Positions 1 through 6,286 of a DNA stretch of 20,968 nucleotides are shown here, in pieces. This DNA comes from Deltaproteobacteria bacterium (lineage in GTDB: Bacteria > Desulfobacterota > Desulfobacteria > Desulfobacterales > Desulfosalsimonadaceae). Position numbers and translations under genes: made by a program. The stretch covers positions 1-20,968 of the forward strand of contig JAJRPH010000133.1 in the NCBI GenBank assembly GCA_024280875.1, written 5' to 3'. Numbering within the stretch: position 1 is the first letter of the stretch; every line of letters starts with the position of its first letter. Below the pieces are notes generated by a model. It was not told where the DNA came from and did not search any database. It was given only the letters and a program-made list of their open reading frames with translations.

Positions 1-1080
1 ATATTTTGCGCTCTATTTATCCGGAATTTCATCAACCTGCCGGGGAATCGACCCCTTTTGAGTAAATTCATGCTGTCGATTGCGGCAATATCAATCATTA
101 TTATTGGTTCGACTTTTTTTCTGCCTTATCACATCATGATCCAGTGGGTAATCCTGACCGCCGTGATTACCATTGTGAGCGCAACCGCAATTGCGATTAT
201 CCGCTGGAAGGACGGCGATATTTCCGCCCGGTATTTCATGCTGGCATGGTCGGCCATGATGCTTGGCGGGATTATTCTCGCTGCCAATAAGTTCAACCTG
301 ATTACCCGTAATATATTTACCGAAAACGCCACTTCCTACGGCATGGCGCTTCAGGTAATTCTGTTATCTATCGCCCTGGCGGAGCGGCTGAACCTTGAAA
401 AACGCAACAGTCTTAAGGCTCAGATGGAAGCCTACAAGCAGGAACGGATCGCGCGAAAGGCCCAGGAGAATGCGCTAAAAATCCAGACACGCGCCAATGA
501 AATGCTGGAACAACGTGTCCGGGAAAGGACCATCGATCTTCAGAAGGCCAATGAAATGCTGGAAACACTCATTATCACCGACGGTTTGACCGGGATCAAA
601 AACCGCCGTTATTTTGACGAGGTTTATCCGCACGAATTTAAACGCGCCATCCGGGACAAGACACCCCTGGCTGTCCTGATGCTGGATATCGATCATTTTA
701 AAAATTTTAATGACACCTATGGTCACTTAACTGGCGATGAATGTCTGAGAATGGTCGCATCTAAGATCAGAAATGAACTCAACCGGGTCAGCGACATGGC
801 GTTCCGCTACGGCGGTGAAGAATTTATTGTTTTGCTGCCCAACACCCAGACCAGAGGGGCGGTAACCGTGGCGGAAAGAATCCGAAAGCAAATCAAAACC
901 GCTGATTTTCAATTCAATGATCAGAACGTGACCGTTACGATCAGCATCGGTTTGATAAGCCGCATACCGTCCCAGGATCTCCATCCGGATGAGTTACTCA
1001 CAAACGCGGATAAGGCCCTGTATCAATCCAAGCAAAACGGCCGCGATAGGGTTACGGTATACAAATTCACGAGCAACTAG
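1..1080 (+). CDS. Diguanylate cyclase with 7TM (7TMR-DISM-like) sensor, 5' end outside window
   Basis: Makes the second messenger c-di-GMP from two GTP at the inner membrane. The reading frame is open back to base 1, so the gene starts upstream; a TTG at 58 is only an internal codon. Of the visible 359 residues, about 1-140 hold several hydrophobic helices, followed by the pattern YGMALQVILLSIALAERLN seen at the end of 7TMR-DISM sensor regions. A coiled coil (about 140-190) rich in E, K, R and Q links this to a GGDEF domain. The active-site GGEEF is at 811-825, and MLDIDHFKNFND carries the metal-binding Asp. RVSD (784-795) lies exactly five residues before GGEEF, which is the RxxD inhibitory site, so product inhibition is expected. 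No EAL domain is present. The PilZ gene at 1917-2300 is a possible c-di-GMP receptor nearby. The family call is firm; the 7TMR-DISM assignment is inferred from its end only. Confidence 0.9.
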   Translation: MFCALFIRNFINLPGNRPLLSKFMLSIAAISIIIIGSTFFLPYHIMIQWVILTAVITIVSATAIAIIRWKDGDISARYFMLAWSAMMLGGIILAANKFNLITRNIFTENATSYGMALQVILLSIALAERLNLEKRNSLKAQMEAYKQERIARKAQENALKIQTRANEMLEQRVRERTIDLQKANEMLETLIITDGLTGIKNRRYFDEVYPHEFKRAIRDKTPLAVLMLDIDHFKNFNDTYGHLTGDECLRMVASKIRNELNRVSDMAFRYGGEEFIVLLPNTQTRGAVTVAERIRKQIKTADFQFNDQNVTVTISIGLISRIPSQDLHPDELLTNADKALYQSKQNGRDRVTVYKFTSN

Positions 1081-1128
1081 GTAAAAAATCATTAAGATGG
1101 AATAAAAAGAGAATATCAAAATGAAAAA

Positions 1129-1875
1129 GTGTTTTTTCATCAGCTGCTTTTTTTAAGCCTCCTGATATTATCCGCAACTTTTACGGATGCAGATATTGTC
1201 ATCATGAAGAACGGACAGGTAATCAAGGATGTCACCATCAAAGACGAAGGCTATACCCTGTATTGTGAAAACAAGGATCAGTCCTTTTACATTAATAAAA
1301 ATACGGTTGAGAACATCATCAGAACCGGACCGGAAACATTTCCCGAAAAAGCCAAAGATTTTTTCACATCCCTGCCCCGGAAAACCCGGCTGTTTGTAAA
1401 AGACTATTTCGCGTTTGCCGCAACGATCATCAGTCTTCTGCTACTCCTGGCGGCATTAATCGTGTTCAAAGCCCTGTGGATTAATATTTCCCCTATTTTT
1501 AAGGAAGGTATTCGGCGAAGGGACGTTATCAAAGCGGTCAAACAGTTGGATGAGGATGAAAAGTCGGTATTGCGGGAATTTTATATTCAACAGGCAAACA
1601 CGCTTGAAATGCCGGTGGAAGATATTGTTGTCTCCGGGCTGATCAAAAATGGCGTCCTGCAGACGACCCGGAATAAAGGCCAATATTCAGCCGGTGGCCT
1701 CCTGCTTCCGGTAATTATCTCGCCTGCTGCGAAAAAACGCATCAGACCCCGAAAAATAGACATGCCGGCGGATCTCAACGCCCCCCAGGCGCGGGAGGCT
1801 TTATCAAAATCACGTCCCCAATACATGTATGAAATGGCGGGTTTCTATAAATCCCTTGAAAAAAAAGGACGCTGA
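1129..1875 (+). CDS. Uncharacterised membrane protein; start unclear, possible frameshift at the N-terminus
   Basis: I do not recognise this family. From GTG 1129 the protein has 248 residues: a hydrophobic N-terminal stretch that resembles a signal peptide (LLFLSLLILSATFTDA), a short beta-rich segment with IVIMKNGQVIKDVTI, a strong membrane helix at about 95-117, then a basic, probably cytoplasmic part whose helical segment (about 130-180, LDEDEKSVLREFY) could be a winged-helix-like fold. GTG 1129 is a poor start, having no Shine-Dalgarno at proper distance. ATG 1121 has a purine-rich AAAAGAGA about 8 bases upstream and would add the basic MKK expected of a signal peptide, but it reads into a stop after 11 codons unless a -1 shift occurs. 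It follows the cyclase by 48 bp on the same strand and converges with the PilZ gene. Confidence 0.6.
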   Translation: MFFHQLLFLSLLILSATFTDADIVIMKNGQVIKDVTIKDEGYTLYCENKDQSFYINKNTVENIIRTGPETFPEKAKDFFTSLPRKTRLFVKDYFAFAATIISLLLLLAALIVFKALWINISPIFKEGIRRRDVIKAVKQLDEDEKSVLREFYIQQANTLEMPVEDIVVSGLIKNGVLQTTRNKGQYSAGGLLLPVIISPAAKKRIRPRKIDMPADLNAPQAREALSKSRPQYMYEMAGFYKSLEKKGR

Positions 1876-1916
1876 CAACAAGTGGGGACAGGGAGAAAAT
1901 AAATGGCGCTCAGCAG

Positions 1917-2300
1917 CTAAGAAACAGAAATGTCCTCAATCGTGGCATGATTCTTTAAAAAAACTTCCAGCTGGTCAACCTGCTCACTGTCTAGTTCCCC
2001 GAATTGAATACCCACCCGGCTTTTAACAAATGCCGTGAAAAGGCTTTTGCTGTCTAAATACGATTCTGAAACCTTTTTTGACGGAACATCTTTTAAATAA
2101 AAAACCCGGCCGCTTACAAATATATCCGTATCAAAAAATTCAGGAATATGTTCCGCATTGGCAATAGTCACCAGAGAGAGCCCGCCCCTGCTGATATTCT
2201 TGATTTTACACAAAATTTTAGAATCATTTTCAATAAAGGCAAATGATTCTTCGCGGACCTTAAATCGTTTATGCGTTCTGCGATCAATACGATTTCCCAT
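1917..2300 (-). CDS. PilZ-domain protein (c-di-GMP receptor)
   Basis: A single-domain PilZ protein of 127 residues, which would bind c-di-GMP and pass the signal to a partner. The two binding motifs are present: an arginine cluster RRTHKR near the N-terminus (RxxxR) and NISRGGLSL (the [D/N]xSxxG motif). A C-terminal segment, VGIQFGELDSEQVDQLEVFL, is typical of the end of the PilZ barrel plus its helix. Two in-frame ATGs exist. The strong GGAGG (2309-2313) is only 2 bases from ATG 2306 but 8 bases from ATG 2300, so I start at 2300. Its own promoter is likely at 2446-2474, so it need not be cotranscribed with the DUF2914 gene upstream. The nearby diguanylate cyclase is a plausible but unproven source of its ligand. 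Confidence 0.88.
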   Translation of the reverse strand: MGNRIDRRTHKRFKVREESFAFIENDSKILCKIKNISRGGLSLVTIANAEHIPEFFDTDIFVSGRVFYLKDVPSKKVSESYLDSKSLFTAFVKSRVGIQFGELDSEQVDQLEVFLKNHATIEDISVS

Positions 2301-2308
2301 GATCATGA

Positions 2309-2313
2309 CCTCC
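2309..2313 (-). promoter_or_regulatory. Ribosome binding site that sets the PilZ start
   Basis: GGAGG on the minus strand lies 8 bases before ATG 2300 and only 2 bases before ATG 2306, favouring the shorter start. Confidence 0.7.
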
Positions 2314-2445
2314 TTTTCATATAAATCATGATTATTGCTGAAATAAACAGTCAGCCGGCTTATTTCCTAACCTGACCGGAAGAGAAATCAAAAAACTTCG
2401 TATTTTCATTCGGCCCGGCTAATTTGAATTTTTTTAACATAATGC

Positions 2446-2474
2446 AATATAATAAATACCAACCCGAATATCAA
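2446..2474 (-). promoter_or_regulatory. Sigma70-type promoter for the PilZ gene
   Basis: On the minus strand, TTGATA (2469-2474) is followed by a 17-base spacer and TATATT (2446-2451). Each hexamer is one mismatch from consensus and the spacing is ideal. Transcription would start near 2439, giving a leader of about 140 bases before the PilZ ATG. Confidence 0.55.
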
Positions 2475-2603
2475 CTTAAACCATTCAAACTTATAAAAAA
2501 ACCCATGGGAACTAATCATCCACGCCGACCCCAACGCTCATACCAGCTCTTTCTCTGCCATCATCAGCCCCCGAATGAGATCAACCGGGAGGCTTTCATA
2601 GAT

Positions 2604-3392
2604 TTAAGGAACTACCGTGAATTGAACCTGAGAAAGAACTTCCCCCTTTCTTGTGACCACATCCACTCGCCATTGGCCTGTTTCATTACGATTTCTTAAC
2701 GTCACATTGCTCCATGTCCTCATCCGAGGATAATTGATTTCCAAAGGAACCACACAGTATCTGCGTCCATTGAGGTAGTAAACATGCCTGAGTTGATAAG
2801 GCGTTTGTCTTGAACGCACATCCATCCAGACATATGGTTTTGCGCCCTCTTGCAATGAAAATACATTTTGCAGGAACACGGCTCTTTTGTTTTTAACCCC
2901 CTGACAGGTTGCAATTTCTGCGATTCGGATGTCTATTTTCAGGGCCGATTGCATTGGAATCTCAGAAAGTCCCTTCTTCCCTGACGTTTTCACACGGGGT
3001 CTTCGGACAGGCACGGATTCATGAGGCACCATTTTTTCAGGTAATGACAACTCAGCTGATGATTTATCCGGTTCAGGAGATAGCGGTGTGATCTCTTCTG
3101 TTATTGCTGCCTCCCGTGCCGGGTGCTGAATACCTGTTTCTGCCGGAAGGATTGCATTCTTATCGGTCGACCGGTTCAAGATGATTGTCTTTGACTGGCT
3201 CATCACCGCTTCAGGAACCGGCGCCTGTACGAAATTCTTATAAAAAATAATCACCCCTGCACAGACGAGCACCAGTACCGCGTTGAATAACCTGATTCGG
3301 GCCGTTTTTTTCCGGCGTTCCTTGGATGCAACAACCGCCCGAAACTTTTCGACCACTTCCTGATCGCGTTTTTCAATTATATATCTGTTCAT
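2604..3392 (-). CDS. Membrane-anchored DUF2914 protein
   Basis: 262 residues. A charged N-terminal segment of about 34 residues, probably cytoplasmic, is followed by one membrane helix (about 35-53, VLVLVCAGVIIFY), a low-complexity Pro/Glu/Ser linker, and a C-terminal domain (about 150-262) matching DUF2914. The domain pattern is visible: a KPYVWMDV strand, RHVYYLNGRRYCVVPLEI, YPRMRTWSNVTL, then GQWRVDVVTRKGEVLSQVQF. The biochemical role of DUF2914 is unknown; this architecture places the domain in the periplasm. ATG 3392 is preferred over GTG 3395 directly before it; the Shine-Dalgarno is weak. It starts only 27 bases after the stop of the ankyrin lipoprotein gene, so the two probably form one transcript and may act together in the envelope. 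Domain call good, function unknown. Confidence 0.82.
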   Translation of the reverse strand: MNRYIIEKRDQEVVEKFRAVVASKERRKKTARIRLFNAVLVLVCAGVIIFYKNFVQAPVPEAVMSQSKTIILNRSTDKNAILPAETGIQHPAREAAITEEITPLSPEPDKSSAELSLPEKMVPHESVPVRRPRVKTSGKKGLSEIPMQSALKIDIRIAEIATCQGVKNKRAVFLQNVFSLQEGAKPYVWMDVRSRQTPYQLRHVYYLNGRRYCVVPLEINYPRMRTWSNVTLRNRNETGQWRVDVVTRKGEVLSQVQFTVVP

Positions 3393-3419
3393 CACCCATA
3401 GACCGTATTTGTCCGGTTA

Positions 3420-4718
3420 TTATTCTTCCTGCTCTTTTTTTAATTTTTCCCGGGCATCATAGATACATTGGGCGACGTAAGGATGCATATAATGAATGGC
3501 TGCGTCATACGCGGTACCCATCTTGGTTTCCGCCCAAACATCTGCGCCATTATCAATTAATATTTTCACTACCTTAATGTGCCCTTGTCTAGCTGCCATG
3601 TAAAGGGCGTTAGTATCAAAATCATCCTCCTGAGAGTTTACATCCGCACCATTATCGATAAGAAATTGAACAACTTTATAATGCCCCTCCCAAGCAGCAC
3701 CGCCCATAGCCTCCACCCCTTTAGGAAGTATTTGTATGCCATACCTAAACTGCTTGGTGAGCCGCGCATTCACATCCGCACCATTGGCAACAAGAACCTT
3801 AACAACTTCCAGGTGGCCTTTTGTTGCGGCGATAAACAGGGGGGTAATCCCTTTTTCGCACGCGGCATTCACATCCGCCCCTGCTTTTATTAATGCATTA
3901 ACAATGTCCATATGCCCTGCACCAGCAGCAATCATCAGTGTAGTGGCACCTGCAAATGCGAGCTTACCTTCTACCGCATTGTCTCTTGTTACTCTTGTCT
4001 GGTGATCCGCACCATGCGACAGCAGGAAATTTGCCATCTGCAAGTCACCATTTAAGGCGACAATCATCAGGGAATCCATCCCATCATCACTCCTGGCATT
4101 CACATCGGCACCGTGAGCGACCAGCAACGCCGCATTGGCATTCTGTGCCATTTTAAGCGCCGCCATCAATGGGGTGGCCCCCTTTATTACCGGTTCTCCT
4201 TTGTAGTCATACTCTTCCAGGATCACGGCATTGTCATCCGCGCCTTTATCAATGAGTTTTTTGACAATGTTTTTATCATTCAGAGCCGCGGCAATAAAGA
4301 GCGGCGTGGCACCATTGATGTCAACCGCATTCACATCCGCGCCCTGCTGAAGCAAAATTTTGGCGATTTCAGTATGTTTTTTGCTTAAGGCCGCCATCAG
4401 CGATGTGCGCCCTTCATATATGGCCTGGTCTTCAAATTTAAACGTCTTTTTAATTTTTGCATTGACGTCCGCACCGTTTTTAATCAAACGCCTGACAATA
4501 TCTTCATGCCCTTTTAACGAAGCAATAAACAGGGGTGTCACACCCTCGGGCGTAGCTGAATTAACATTTACCCCCTGTGCCAGCAGCTGATTAACCTCAT
4601 CCAGCTGCCCCTGGTCTGTAGCCTTTATTATGGGGGACATTTTCAAAGATTTACATGCCGGTAGAATGAAAATCATCAAAAGAATTATAATTATCGAATA
4701 ACTGTTTTTAAAATTCAT
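3420..4718 (-). CDS. Ankyrin-repeat lipoprotein
   Basis: 432 residues from ATG 4718. An N-terminal hydrophobic signal (IIIILLMIFIL) ends in LPAC, a slightly unusual lipobox (Pro at -2), so Cys23 (numbered from ATG 4721) should be lipidated and the protein exported. The rest is about 11 ankyrin repeats with the usual TPLxxAAxxGH and GADVNA signatures. Ankyrin stacks bind other proteins; partner unknown. Every second repeat carries an 11-residue extension in its loop, giving a 33+44 residue super-repeat (see findings). AGGAG at 4725-4729 is 6 bases from ATG 4718 and 3 from ATG 4721, so I favour 4718. It is the first gene of a likely two-gene operon with the DUF2914 protein. Exported ankyrin proteins in bacteria include AnkB-like and toxin-protective types; nothing here decides the role. 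Confidence 0.9.
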   Translation of the reverse strand: MNFKNSYSIIIILLMIFILPACKSLKMSPIIKATDQGQLDEVNQLLAQGVNVNSATPEGVTPLFIASLKGHEDIVRRLIKNGADVNAKIKKTFKFEDQAIYEGRTSLMAALSKKHTEIAKILLQQGADVNAVDINGATPLFIAAALNDKNIVKKLIDKGADDNAVILEEYDYKGEPVIKGATPLMAALKMAQNANAALLVAHGADVNARSDDGMDSLMIVALNGDLQMANFLLSHGADHQTRVTRDNAVEGKLAFAGATTLMIAAGAGHMDIVNALIKAGADVNAACEKGITPLFIAATKGHLEVVKVLVANGADVNARLTKQFRYGIQILPKGVEAMGGAAWEGHYKVVQFLIDNGADVNSQEDDFDTNALYMAARQGHIKVVKILIDNGADVWAETKMGTAYDAAIHYMHPYVAQCIYDAREKLKKEQEE

Positions 4719-4721
4719 CAT

Positions 4722-5030
4722 ACACTCCTATTCCTGCGGGGTTTACCAGCCGTTAAGCATGCTCCGGCTGATAATTAGGGGACTTTTTTTATTCCTGAAA
4801 TTTGCAACATGTATTTCTTCGATCTCATGCGCTTAAATGAGAAGGCATTTAGATACTGATTTTTAACTTAAAAATTAATTATTATCATAAAAATAAAACA
4901 ATAGACAATAAAAAGAAATAAGAATTCAGAGAAGTTATTCACCGAACAGATGAATAATAGGGTCAAGTCTACGTTTGAGTCTTAATAGACATTTTAAAAT
5001 TTGATGATATCTTTTTTCCGGTAAAATTTT
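4722..5030. other. AT-rich intergenic region between crotonase and ankyrin genes
   Basis: About 310 bases with no gene. The middle (about 4850-4925) is strongly AT-rich and contains the possible promoter at 4881-4908. Near 4960-4979 lies GGGTCAAGTCTACGTTTGAG, with TCAA/TTGA arms, listed as a finding. I see no strong terminator for the crotonase gene. Confidence 0.5.
4881..4908 (-). promoter_or_regulatory. Possible promoter for the ankyrin-DUF2914 operon
   Basis: On the minus strand, TTGTCT (4903-4908), a 16-base spacer and GATAAT (4881-4886) in a very AT-rich stretch. The -10 box is one mismatch from consensus, the -35 two. The leader would be about 155 bases. Confidence 0.35.
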
Positions 5031-5864
5031 TTACGTTTCTATGTCATCAATATCAACGTCCGGAAATTCAGGTTCCTTTTTTTCCAGAAACGCAGCCACT
5101 CCATGAAAACACTCACCGGAAACAATCAGGGAAACAGCCATGTCAGCCTCCAGGTCCAGAGACCGATTCAACGACTGGTTTTGACTTTTCCGGATAAGAT
5201 TCAATGCATAACTTACCGCCCGGGGGCCGTTTTTTGATATCATTTCTGCCAGCCGGACAGCTTCGTCCAGACATTCCCCCGGCCGGCTGATCCGATTCAC
5301 CAACCCTAAATTGATGGCTTCACCGGCCTGGACTTTGCGGGCTGTTAGAATCACATCCGCCGCCCGTGACGGACCGATCAGGTGGGCAAGCGTGGCGCCG
5401 CCCCCCCAGTCCGGCATCAGCCCCAGGCGAACCTCAGAAAAGCAGATCACTGCATTGGGATCCATCACCCGCATATCACACCGGACGGCCAGCTCGGCAC
5501 CCCCTCCATAGGTCAACCCGTTCAAGGCGGCAATAACCGGAACAGGCAGGCAAACGAATTCGTCCACAATTTTCCGCACCTGATCAATCAGCATTTCCGC
5601 CGGGGCCCTTTCCGATTTTTCAACCGAATCGATGAGCTTTGCCACCCACGGATTATCCGGGTTAACGTCAAACCCGGCGGAAAAAACATTCTCTCCTCCG
5701 CCGGTAATAACGATGGCACGGGGCAGATTCTTTTTTAACTCGCCGGTGACCCGCGCAAGCGCCAAAAACATGTACTCATTAAACGCGTTTTGCCGCTGTG
5801 GACGTTTGATGGTCACAATTGCGACGTTACCTTTTCTTTCGAGAAAAATTCCATCTTCGAACAT
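5031..5864 (-). CDS. Enoyl-CoA hydratase/isomerase (crotonase) family protein
   Basis: 277 residues, normal family length. The crotonase fold is clear: FSAGFDVN and NGLTYGGGAELA provide the two backbone amides of the oxyanion hole for the CoA thioester. The Glu in GGGAEL matches the first catalytic Glu of enoyl-CoA hydratase, and the Glu in CFSEVRLGLMP aligns with the second, so hydration of a 2-enoyl-CoA is chemically possible. The PDWGGG loop is also compatible with isomerase or other crotonase chemistry, so the substrate cannot be named. It stands alone with no beta-oxidation neighbours. Start: GGAG (5873-5876) is 8 bases from ATG 5864; a longer in-frame TTG at 5882 would overlap that site and is rejected. 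The C-terminal tail is acidic (PEFPDVDIDDIE). Confidence 0.88.
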   Translation of the reverse strand: MFEDGIFLERKGNVAIVTIKRPQRQNAFNEYMFLALARVTGELKKNLPRAIVITGGGENVFSAGFDVNPDNPWVAKLIDSVEKSERAPAEMLIDQVRKIVDEFVCLPVPVIAALNGLTYGGGAELAVRCDMRVMDPNAVICFSEVRLGLMPDWGGGATLAHLIGPSRAADVILTARKVQAGEAINLGLVNRISRPGECLDEAVRLAEMISKNGPRAVSYALNLIRKSQNQSLNRSLDLEADMAVSLIVSGECFHGVAAFLEKKEPEFPDVDIDDIET

Positions 5865-5872
5865 ATGATCAT

Positions 5873-5876
5873 CTCC
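5873..5876 (-). promoter_or_regulatory. Ribosome binding site that sets the crotonase start
   Basis: GGAG on the minus strand, 8 bases before ATG 5864; it lies inside the longer TTG-initiated frame, arguing against that start. Confidence 0.65.
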
Positions 5877-5984
5877 AGGCAATGATTTTATGGTTATAAA
5901 TCATTAAAAATATATCAGTAATTACAGCTAACTTCAATCGCTATTTAGCCAGGGCAAGGCTTGCAAAACGGCTGTGCTTTAAAC

Positions 5985-6153
5985 TTGATGGCTTCGTAAA
6001 AAGTCAAAATTCTGTGTTGCGCTTCATCCTTCGTTTATTCATGGTACGCTAAGTAAAATCATCACTCAGGATTTGTGCGCCTTGCCAATTTTTATAAGAA
6101 TGGTGGAGCTTTTTTCTTTGCCATCGAAATCTGACTTTTTACGAGTTTGTCAA
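5985..6153 (-). repeat. MITE-like inverted-repeat element, copy 1
   Basis: 169 bases. Its ends are TTGATGGCTTCGTAAAAAGTC on the left and the inverted GACTTTTTACGAGTTTGTCAA on the right, sharing the core TCGTAAAAAGTC. The interior aligns along its length, on the opposite strand, with the copies at 16005 and 18211, including the shared ACTTAGCGTACCATGAA. It has no coding capacity for a transposase. It lies between divergent genes with its conserved end B facing the crotonase gene. Confidence 0.85.
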
Positions 6154-6181
6154 ACTTATACACCAGCCGGCTGAAAATTTC

Positions 6182-6210
6182 TTGTATGAATTAGTTAACC
6201 GGGTTAAAAT
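6182..6210 (+). promoter_or_regulatory. Possible pyk promoter with overlapping palindrome
   Basis: TTGTAT (6182-6187), a 17-base spacer and TAAAAT (6205-6210). The -10 box is one mismatch from consensus; the -35 keeps TTG only. A perfect palindrome TTAACC-G-GGTTAA (6195-6207) covers the spacer and the start of the -10 box, as an operator would. Confidence 0.4.
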
Positions 6211-6286
6211 GTACCAATTTTTTAAGAACAGGCACAGTCCGGGTTTTCCAAAATATTTAAAAAACATTTCGACTTAAGGCGAATTA

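Larger units (their letters stand above)
2301..2603. other. Intergenic region between DUF2914 and PilZ genes
   Basis: About 300 bases without a convincing gene. It holds the PilZ ribosome binding site and promoter described separately. I see no clear terminator after the DUF2914 gene. A plus-strand open frame at 2424-2699 runs antisense into the DUF2914 gene and has no start signals or recognisable protein features. Confidence 0.6.
5865..6286. other. Divergent intergenic region between crotonase and pyruvate kinase genes
   Basis: About 420 bases. It contains one copy of the 170-bp inverted-repeat element (5985-6153), followed by the likely pyk promoter and its overlapping palindrome (6182-6210). 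CAGCCGGCTG (6164-6173) is a further perfect 10-base palindrome just outside the element. No gene is seen. Confidence 0.6.

Noticed and set aside
2424..2699. 91-residue plus-strand frame between PilZ and DUF2914 genes
   Set aside because: It runs into the DUF2914 3' end in antisense, lacks a ribosome binding site, and covers the PilZ promoter.
3420..4718. Ankyrin array as a possible CRISPR or DNA tandem repeat
   Set aside because: The periodic signal comes from protein repeats; there are no identical repeats with unique spacers.
5865..5882. Longer crotonase start at TTG 5882
   Set aside because: It would place the ribosome binding site GGAG inside the coding region; ATG 5864 is at ideal spacing from it.
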